A stretch of 20,429 nucleotides of DNA, taken from positions 1-20,429 of IMG/VR virus record IMGVR_UViG_3300032285_000366; one strand, written 5' to 3'. The translations under genes were made by a program, and so were the position numbers. Source of the stretch: a virus. The notes beneath the pieces are model-generated. The model was not told the DNA's origin, searched no databases, and saw only the letters and a program-made list of their open reading frames with translations. Below, piece after piece: positions 1 to 6,467 of the stretch; position 1 is the first letter of the stretch; each line of letters opens with the position of its first letter.

Positions 1-2697
1 ACTGGTGGAACAACTACTACTCTAACAGCATCTAGTTCTGCCAACCAATTCTTTACTGGTTCGACTACTCAAACTGTTAAATTACCATCAACTGCTACTT
101 TAACAGCTGGTCAAGAATTTTTTATCACCAACCAAAGCACTGGCGCTTTAACAATTCAAGATTCTACTGGTGGTGCAGTTGCTACAATTAACGCTGGTAT
201 TTCTGCATGCTTCACTGTTGCTTCTACTGGTTCTCAGAGTTGGGTAACAATATTTGATGGCGCAACAACTTCAACTGGTTCTGGGTCATTAGTATTAGGT
301 ACTAGCCCATCGCTTGCTACTCCAACAATCACTAGCCCAACATTTGCCACTACAATTTTGGGCGACTTTGATAATGCAACTATTGCTAATAGAACATTAA
401 TCAAAACAACAACTACCAACGCAACAACTGGTGTCTATGTTGTACCTAACGGAACTGCAACTGCTGCTTCTATTCAAGCAACAAACAATGTGGATCCAAC
501 TAATGCTAGTAAGATCCTTATCGCAACTAACGGATCAACTGATGTTCAGTTGGTTTCTGGTCGCAACGGAACTGGTACTTATCTACCATTAAGTTTCTAT
601 GTCAACGGCAGCAGTCAAATGCAGTTGGCAACCAGCGGTAACTTAACACTACAAACTGGTGGCGCAACTCTATCTTTAACTGGTTCTTCTTCTGGTGCTA
701 CTGCTCTTCAAGCATCGGCAACTGCTTCTGGCACATTAACATTACCAGCTGCAACAGATACATTGGTTGGTCGTAATACTACAGATACTTTAACCAATAA
801 AACTCTTACTAGCCCAACATTAACAACTCCATCTCTTGGTGTTGCAACTGCTACTAGTATTAATGGTTTAACAATCACCACAACTACTGGCACTTTAACT
901 ATTGCCAACGGTAAAACTCTAACAGCAAGCAATACACTAACCTTCACTGGTACTGATGGTTCTTCTGCTGCATTCGGTTCTGGTGGTACTGTTGCTTATC
1001 AAGGTGGTACTCTTGCTCAGTTTGCTTCTACTACTTCTAGCCAATTGGCTGGTGTTATCTCTGATGAGACTGGTTCTGGCGCATTAGTATTCGGTACTAG
1101 CCCAGCAATCGGAACACCAACTATTACTGGTGGTACTCATAGCGCAATTACTACTCTTGGTATTCGCGATACTTCTGCTGCGTTTGATGTTACTATCGGC
1201 GCAACTTCTTCAGTTACTTTAACTGCTGGTCGCGCATTAACAATTGATGTACAGAACGCTGCTAGAACTATTGCTCTTGGTGGTAATATTTCTCTTGCTG
1301 GAACATTAACTACAGCTGGTGCGTTTACTACTTCAGGTGCTTTCGGTGTAACATTAACTGCTACAGCAACTACTGCTCTAACATTACCAACTACTGGCAC
1401 TCTAGCAACTCTTGCTGGTTCAGAAACATTAACTAACAAGACACTATCAACTGGTTCTACTTGGAACGGTAATACTGTTGGTGTTGCGTATGGTGGTACT
1501 GGTACTACAACTGGTTCTATTACTGGTACTGGTGCTCTAACATTCACTGCTGGTGGTTCAAATACCAATGTCAACTTAGTTCCTAACGGCACTGGTACTG
1601 TTGATGTTGCTGGTTTCCGTATTACTTCAGTTGGTACTCCAACTCAAACAACTGATGCTGCTACTAAAGGTTATGTTGATTCAGTAAAACAAGCACTGGA
1701 TATTAAAGATTCAGTTCGTGTTGCTACAACTGGTAACTTAACAGCAACTGCTTCTGGAACTGGTCTTGGTAAAACTCTTACTAACTCTGGCACTCAAGCT
1801 GCGATTACTATTGATAGCGTTCCACTATCTGCTGGCGATCGTGTTCTTGTTAAAGATCAATCAACTGGTGCAGATAACGGTATCTATACTGTTACAACAG
1901 TTGGTACTATTTCCACAAACTGGGTATTGACTCGTGCTACTGATGCAGATAACTCTGCTCCTACCAACGAAGTTACTGCTGGTATGTTTACTTTCGTTGA
2001 AGAAGGTACTGTCAATGCTGACTCTGGTTGGGTATTAACAACTAATAACACAATTACTTTAGATACAACTGCTCTTGCTTTTGCTCAGTTCTCTGGTGCT
2101 GGTCAAATTATTGCAGGTGCTGGTTTAACTAAGACTGGTAACCAAATTGATGTAATCGGAACATCTAACAGAATTACTGTTAATGCTGATAACATTGATA
2201 TTTCTGCATCTTATGTTGGTCAAACATCTCTTACTACTTTAGGTACTATTACTACTGGTACTTGGAATGGTTCAGTAATTAGTGGAACTTATGGTGGTAC
2301 TGGTGTAAACAACGGATCAAATACTATCACTCTTGGTGGTAATATTTCTACTGCTGGTGCTCTTACACTAAGTGGCGCATACTCAACTACACTAACATTA
2401 ACTGCTAACACTTCTGTTACTTTACCAACAACTGGTACTCTTGCTACTTTAGCAGGAACTGAATCATTAAGTAATAAAACAATTACTTCTTCTTCATTCA
2501 GTGGTACTACTGTTGCTGCTTCTGGTAATGTGACTTTCACTTCTACTACTGATGCTTCCGCTCTTGGAACTGCTCCAGTTGTATTGTCTGGTGGTTTATC
2601 TGTTGCTAAGTCAATGTATATTGGTACTAACATTACTGGTGCTGGCGCAGCAACTTCTACTCTTGATGGTTTCCAAATTGATGGTGGTACTTATTAA
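1..2697 (+). CDS. Repeat-rich tail fibre / virion adhesin, 5'-truncated
   Basis: Frame 1 is open from the first base to TAA at 2695-2697, giving 898 visible residues; the true start is outside the window. A TTG at 358 is internal, because the same frame continues upstream with fibre-like sequence. The protein is extremely Thr/Ser/Gly/Ala-rich and made of short beta-type modules: TLTNKTLTSPT-like units, 'W.G..V...YGGTG' units, and a TKGYVD-DIKDSV segment followed by an 'AGDRVLVKDQ...NGIYTV...TRATDAD...VEEGTVNADSGWVL' domain at about visible residues 551-705. That last domain is widespread in phage tail-fibre proteins. The visible C-terminus ends in a GTAPVVLSGGLSVAKSMYIG-like module with no obvious receptor-binding or chaperone domain, so it may be a shaft or need a partner protein. 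It heads a run of five adhesin-type genes. The exact fibre position is inferred, not shown. Confidence 0.8.
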   Translation, partial: TGGTTTTLTASSSANQFFTGSTTQTVKLPSTATLTAGQEFFITNQSTGALTIQDSTGGAVATINAGISACFTVASTGSQSWVTIFDGATTSTGSGSLVLGTSPSLATPTITSPTFATTILGDFDNATIANRTLIKTTTTNATTGVYVVPNGTATAASIQATNNVDPTNASKILIATNGSTDVQLVSGRNGTGTYLPLSFYVNGSSQMQLATSGNLTLQTGGATLSLTGSSSGATALQASATASGTLTLPAATDTLVGRNTTDTLTNKTLTSPTLTTPSLGVATATSINGLTITTTTGTLTIANGKTLTASNTLTFTGTDGSSAAFGSGGTVAYQGGTLAQFASTTSSQLAGVISDETGSGALVFGTSPAIGTPTITGGTHSAITTLGIRDTSAAFDVTIGATSSVTLTAGRALTIDVQNAARTIALGGNISLAGTLTTAGAFTTSGAFGVTLTATATTALTLPTTGTLATLAGSETLTNKTLSTGSTWNGNTVGVAYGGTGTTTGSITGTGALTFTAGGSNTNVNLVPNGTGTVDVAGFRITSVGTPTQTTDAATKGYVDSVKQALDIKDSVRVATTGNLTATASGTGLGKTLTNSGTQAAITIDSVPLSAGDRVLVKDQSTGADNGIYTVTTVGTISTNWVLTRATDADNSAPTNEVTAGMFTFVEEGTVNADSGWVLTTNNTITLDTTALAFAQFSGAGQIIAGAGLTKTGNQIDVIGTSNRITVNADNIDISASYVGQTSLTTLGTITTGTWNGSVISGTYGGTGVNNGSNTITLGGNISTAGALTLSGAYSTTLTLTANTSVTLPTTGTLATLAGTESLSNKTITSSSFSGTTVAASGNVTFTSTTDASALGTAPVVLSGGLSVAKSMYIGTNITGAGAATSTLDGFQIDGGTY
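1351..1443 (+). repeat. TLPTTGTLATLAG-NKT module, copy A
   Basis: This 31-codon module sits in the truncated fibre and contains LPTTGTLATLAGSETLTNKT. It matches copy C at 11108-11200 in 30 of 31 residues, yet 19 of 31 codons differ in sequence. It is a protein-level repeat rather than a recent DNA duplication. Confidence 0.85.
2395..2481 (+). repeat. TLPTTGTLATLAG-NKT module, copy B
   Basis: This is a second, more diverged copy in the same truncated fibre, two residues shorter than copies A and C. It keeps LPTTGTLATLAG but reads TESLSNKTI after it. It is preceded by an alternating Thr/Leu segment like the other copies. Confidence 0.75.
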
Positions 2698-2702
2698 AGT
2701 AT

Positions 2703-2710
2703 CATAAATA
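2703..2710 (+). promoter_or_regulatory. Late-promoter-like CATAAATA
   Basis: CATAAATA differs at one base from the T4 late promoter element TATAAATA and lies just downstream of the first fibre stop. A transcript starting a few bases downstream would begin inside the hairpin at 2712-2734. This is a motif match only; no start site is known. Confidence 0.4.
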
Positions 2711-2711
2711 C

Positions 2712-2734
2712 ATGGTGGGTGTAAGTCCCACCAT
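2712..2734 (+). other. Perfect 8-bp hairpin in intergenic gap
   Basis: ATGGTGGG (2712-2719) pairs perfectly with CCCACCAT (2727-2734) around a 7-nt loop, TGTAAGT. No T-run follows directly, so it is not a classic terminator alone. It sits immediately 5' of a second hairpin at 2735-2750. Confidence 0.6.
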
Positions 2735-2760
2735 CTCAGTATATACTGAGTATTGTTTTC
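2735..2760 (+). terminator. Possible terminator after the first fibre gene
   Basis: CTCAGTATATACTGAG (2735-2750) is a perfect 16-bp palindrome. As RNA it can fold as a 6-bp stem with an ATAT loop, and it is followed by TATTGTTTTC. The short, AT-containing stem and interrupted T-tract make it weaker than the terminator after gp19. It could alternatively be a protein-binding palindrome. Confidence 0.45.
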
Positions 2761-2766
2761 TAAATA
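2759..2766 (+). promoter_or_regulatory. Late-promoter-like TCTAAATA before the second fibre
   Basis: TCTAAATA differs from the T4 late element TATAAATA at one base. It lies 12 nt before the ATG at 2779. The CTAAATA core recurs before gp18 and gp19, which supports a genuine phage-specific late motif. The predicted leader would be very short. Confidence 0.5.
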
Positions 2767-2778
2767 GAATAGGTTATT

Positions 2779-5700
2779 ATGGCCAATAAAGTTTTAATAA
2801 AACGCTCTTCAGTAGCGAGCAAGAATCCAGCAACGACAGATTTATCGTTGGGAGAACTTGCGTTAAACACTTATGATGGTAATCTATTCTTCAAGAAATC
2901 TCCAAATGGCAATGATGCCATTGTCACTGTTGTCACATTAGATGGCACACAAACCCTAACAAACAAAACACTAACAACTCCAACCATCGGAACAATCTAT
3001 GCTCCTAGTGGTAGTAACCTCGTTCTTTCAGCGAATGGTTATACTTGGACACACGGAACTAATGGTAATCTAACATTTCCTGATGGTAGTGTTCAACCAA
3101 CAGCCTATACTGGTCCATTTTCAAAAGTTATTGCAAACACAACGGCAACTGCTAACTGTGGTTACTTAGCAAACACTGGCGCAGGTGCTTTCACAATAAC
3201 ATTACCAGCATCTCCATTAACTGGACAGTTTGTCGTTATTGCGGATGATAATAATTTTGGAACAACTCCGCTTTATGTTGGTCGTAACGGAAACCCAATC
3301 GCAGGACAACCACAAGATTTAACAATAGATATTGCTGGCGCATCAGTTACACTTATGTATGATGGTGGTAGCTGGAATGTTTATTCGCAAATTGGCGCAA
3401 CTGGTGGATCTGGTTCTGGTGGAACTCAGTATAACTTTAGTAGTTTTCCTCAAGGATTAATTCCTGACACAAATAACACTTATGCTCTTGGCAACACAAC
3501 ATATAAGTGGTCAGCTGTTAATGCTTATACATATCGTTTCGGCGATAACACTACTCAAACAACAGCATCAAATGCTGATAGTTCTTCTATTACTAATAGT
3601 GGTGGAACTATTACTGCTCAAGCAGGTGGTCTTGCTGGAAACACACTAAACTCTGGTGTAGTTTATTCAAGTTTACAAACTCTTGGAACACAAACCCAAA
3701 GAATTAATTGGCAAGGTAGCGGTGTCGCTGCTCCACAATTTACTTCCTCAAGTGTTGGAACAAAGCTACTTCTATATCCTGCTATTAGCAGTGGTAGCGC
3801 AGATTATGCTATTGGTATTGAAAGTGGAACAATCTGGTATGGTCTTCCAAACGCATCTTCAGGGTATTTCTTTAAGTGGTATGGTGGAACCACAAACCTA
3901 ATGCAGTTGGAAGGAAGTGGTGCGCTAACTATTACCACCCCTACTCTATTAACAACTAGCACTGGTACTGCTTCCGTATTTAATACTAATGCTACTACCC
4001 TAAACATGGGTGGTGCAGCAACTACTGTTAGTATCGGATCTTCTTCTGGTACTACAACTGTTAATAATAACTTGGTTGTTACTGGAACATTTACTGTTAA
4101 TGGTGCCACAGAAACAATCAACGCAACAACAATCCAAGTAGCAGATAAAAATATTGAACTTGGCAAGGTAGCAACACCAACTGACACTACAGCAGATGGT
4201 GGTGGTATCACATTAAAAGGTGCTACTGATAAAACTATTATTTGGGATAGCGCAAATAATAACTGGACATCTTCAGAAAACTGGAATATTGCTACTGGTA
4301 AATCATTTAAAATTAATAATGTTTCAGTTTTAAACTCAACGACTCTTGGTTCAGGTGTTACTGGTTCTTCTCTAACTTCTGTTGGAACAATTACTTCTGG
4401 TACTTGGTCAGGTTCTTTCGGTGCTGTTTCTGGCGCAAACTTAACATCGCTTACTGCTGGTAACTTAACAGGAACAATTCCTTCAACAGTTTTAGGCAAT
4501 TCAACTGTTTATATTGGTACTACTGCAGTTGCATTAAATCGTGCGTCTGGTAATTTAGCGTTGACTGGTATTCTTAGTGAAACCTATTCAGGTTCTACAT
4601 CTGGAACAATTCAACTTATCCCAGCTGCTATTGCTGGCACTGGTACTGTTATTACTTTGCCAGCTACAACTGGTACTGTTGTAACAACAGGCGATTCTGG
4701 CACTGTTACTAATACTATGTTGGCTGGTTCTATTGCTACTAGTAAAATTACTGGTTTAGCAACATCAGCAACAACTGATACAACAAATGCTACAAACATT
4801 ACAAGCGGAACATTACCAAATGCTCGTTTGTCAAGCATTCCAAATACAGCTCTCGCAAACAGTTCAGTAACAGTTGGAACAACTGCGATTGCGCTTGGTG
4901 CTTCTAGCACAACTCTTGCTGGTTTGACATCTGTTTCGTCTACAAGTTTTACTGGTGCATTAACAGGTAACGCATCGACTGCCACTACTTTGGCAACTGC
5001 TCGTGCTATTAATGGTGTAAACTTTGATGGTTCTGCTGCGATTACTGTTAAAGCGAGTACAACAAATGCTTTAACAATTAGTACTGGTTTATCTGGAACA
5101 TCTTTCGATGGTTCTTCTGCTGTTACTATTGCTATCGACTCAACAGTTACTACGCTTACTGGTACACAAACCCTAACAAATAAAACTCTAACAACACCAA
5201 CTATTAATGGTGCTGCTCTTTCAGGCACATTATCTGGAACTCCAACTTTTTCTGGTTTAGTTACACTAAACTATACTGGCGCAGGTTCTACTTCTACTCT
5301 GAACCTTGCTGGTTATAACAGCAAAGGTGGTACTGGTTATCATGACTTCTTAATTGCCACAAACGGATACGGTAGCGCAACTAACCCAAGCAAGTGGTTT
5401 AGGATAAACAGCACTGGTGCATTGGAAATTATTAACAATGCATATACTGCTTCACTATTCAACCTAAGTGATAGCGGAGATTTGGTAATTGCTGGTAACT
5501 TAACTCAAGGTGGTTCTCGTCCAGCATTCCGTGTTTATGGTGGTGGAACAACAGCGATTAACGCAACAAATACGCTTACTAGCAGTAACTGGGTTGTTGA
5601 TTATCAGCAAGGTTCTAACTTAAATGGAACTACTGGTGTCTTTACTGCGCCAGTAGCAGGATTATATCAAGTTGGTCTTGTGGCAAGATGGGGTGGTTCT

Positions 5701-5913
5701 GCTAGTACATCAGCAATTCAAGTCCAAAAGGTAAGTGGTGGTACTACAACAACCCAACTTTATCTAGAATGGGCAGGGAATTCAACATCATTCCATATGG
5801 GCGGTTCTGCAATTGTTAAAATGGCAACAAACGACACGCTTAAATTAACTGTTACTGCAGGTACTGTTACATTCGATGCCAACGACCAGTGGTCTGTTGC
5901 GTTCATAGGATAA
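2779..5913 (+). CDS. Tail fibre with C-terminal C1q-like domain
   Basis: This 1044-residue protein starts at ATG 2779, with a weak AGG 5 nt upstream. Residues 1-45 (KVLIKRSS...LGELALNTYDGNLFFKK) match the N-terminal virion-attachment segment common in marine phage fibres. The shaft holds NKTLTTPT units, a 'TTLNMGGAATTVSIG' unit near 400, an 'ADKNIELG...TTADGGGITLKG' domain near 456, and an 'LATARAINGVNFDGSAAITV' module near 735. Residues 917-1044 (nt 5527-5910) look like a C1q/TNF-like beta sandwich: FTAPVAGLYQVGL in the middle and NDTLKLTV...DQWSVAFIG at the end, with the usual length of about 130 residues. C1q-like domains are trimeric and common at fibre tips, so this is a candidate receptor-binding end. 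The next gene starts 3 nt after its stop. The family call is firm, the C1q call moderately firm, and the receptor role inferred. Confidence 0.85.
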   Translation: MANKVLIKRSSVASKNPATTDLSLGELALNTYDGNLFFKKSPNGNDAIVTVVTLDGTQTLTNKTLTTPTIGTIYAPSGSNLVLSANGYTWTHGTNGNLTFPDGSVQPTAYTGPFSKVIANTTATANCGYLANTGAGAFTITLPASPLTGQFVVIADDNNFGTTPLYVGRNGNPIAGQPQDLTIDIAGASVTLMYDGGSWNVYSQIGATGGSGSGGTQYNFSSFPQGLIPDTNNTYALGNTTYKWSAVNAYTYRFGDNTTQTTASNADSSSITNSGGTITAQAGGLAGNTLNSGVVYSSLQTLGTQTQRINWQGSGVAAPQFTSSSVGTKLLLYPAISSGSADYAIGIESGTIWYGLPNASSGYFFKWYGGTTNLMQLEGSGALTITTPTLLTTSTGTASVFNTNATTLNMGGAATTVSIGSSSGTTTVNNNLVVTGTFTVNGATETINATTIQVADKNIELGKVATPTDTTADGGGITLKGATDKTIIWDSANNNWTSSENWNIATGKSFKINNVSVLNSTTLGSGVTGSSLTSVGTITSGTWSGSFGAVSGANLTSLTAGNLTGTIPSTVLGNSTVYIGTTAVALNRASGNLALTGILSETYSGSTSGTIQLIPAAIAGTGTVITLPATTGTVVTTGDSGTVTNTMLAGSIATSKITGLATSATTDTTNATNITSGTLPNARLSSIPNTALANSSVTVGTTAIALGASSTTLAGLTSVSSTSFTGALTGNASTATTLATARAINGVNFDGSAAITVKASTTNALTISTGLSGTSFDGSSAVTIAIDSTVTTLTGTQTLTNKTLTTPTINGAALSGTLSGTPTFSGLVTLNYTGAGSTSTLNLAGYNSKGGTGYHDFLIATNGYGSATNPSKWFRINSTGALEIINNAYTASLFNLSDSGDLVIAGNLTQGGSRPAFRVYGGGTTAINATNTLTSSNWVVDYQQGSNLNGTTGVFTAPVAGLYQVGLVARWGGSASTSAIQVQKVSGGTTTTQLYLEWAGNSTSFHMGGSAIVKMATNDTLKLTVTAGTVTFDANDQWSVAFIG

Positions 5914-5916
5914 TAA

Positions 5917-6459
5917 ATGGCTAATACATTACTCTCATCTATTGTCGCACCTAGTGCTATTGTCACTCTTACTGGAACACAGACATTAACGAATAAAACA
6001 CTTACTAGTCCTACAATAAATAGTGCGACAGCCAATAACTTAACTCTTACTGGCTCACTAACTGCTGGTGGTAATACTGGTTCTAATGGTCAGTTTTTAA
6101 AATCTACTGGTTCAGGTGTTGTTTGGGCAACTCCTGGCGGAAGCACATTGGCATCACTTTCTGATGTTGCGTTATCAAGCCCAACAACGAATCAAGTTTT
6201 AACATATAATGGAGCAAACTGGGTCAATGCTGCATCTAATGCGCAAATTGCTTCTGCCGTATTTGCGTCTTCAGCTTCTGATCTTGGATTTGTTTATGAT
6301 TCTGCTTCTATTACTGAAGATGAAGGATCGGTTACTGGATCGAATAACTATGTATATGATCTAGGCATTTTAAGTTTTACAGGTATTATATCATTGGGTA
6401 ACTTGGATCAATCAGTTAAAACTGATTATCTTGGATACTCTATTATTTTTGGATTCTAA
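5917..6459 (+). CDS. Small fibre-like virion protein (180 aa)
   Basis: It starts at ATG 5917 after a double stop (TAATAA) ending the preceding fibre. The Shine-Dalgarno AGGA at 5907-5910 lies inside that gene's last codons, so translation is probably coupled. Residues 1-60 contain one TLTGTQTLTNKTLTSPT unit, followed by a 'GSNGQFLKSTGSGVVWAT' unit and 'LASLSDVALSSPTTNQVLTYNGANW', all typical fibre linkers. The last ~70 residues (SASDLGFVYDSASITEDEGS...YDLGIL...YSIIFGF) resemble the acidic 'DLG/YDLG' tails of proteins in T4-like aquatic phage fibre clusters. It lacks a recognisable N-terminal anchor or C-terminal chaperone. It could be an accessory fibre or adaptor; no specific function can be assigned. 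Confidence 0.7.
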   Translation: MANTLLSSIVAPSAIVTLTGTQTLTNKTLTSPTINSATANNLTLTGSLTAGGNTGSNGQFLKSTGSGVVWATPGGSTLASLSDVALSSPTTNQVLTYNGANWVNAASNAQIASAVFASSASDLGFVYDSASITEDEGSVTGSNNYVYDLGILSFTGIISLGNLDQSVKTDYLGYSIIFGF

Positions 6460-6467
6460 GGAATAAC

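Noticed and set aside
358-2697. Start of the first fibre at the TTG at 358.
   Set aside because: The same frame is open from base 1 and encodes fibre-like sequence upstream (for example LPSTATLTAGQEFFITNQSTG), with no ribosome site before 358. The gene is truncated by the window edge.
2712-2750. The paired hairpins as a tRNA, ribozyme or riboswitch.
   Set aside because: There is no cloverleaf, acceptor end or T-loop signature and no recognisable ribozyme core. Only two simple stems can be supported.
3804-5228. Long antisense open frames (231 and 205 codons) under the C1q fibre, with similar ones at 1137-1592 and 9865-10452.
   Set aside because: Their translations are Val/Ala/Pro-rich mirror images of Thr/Ser/Gly repeat codons, and they lie wholly within confident fibre genes. 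They are composition shadows, not genes.
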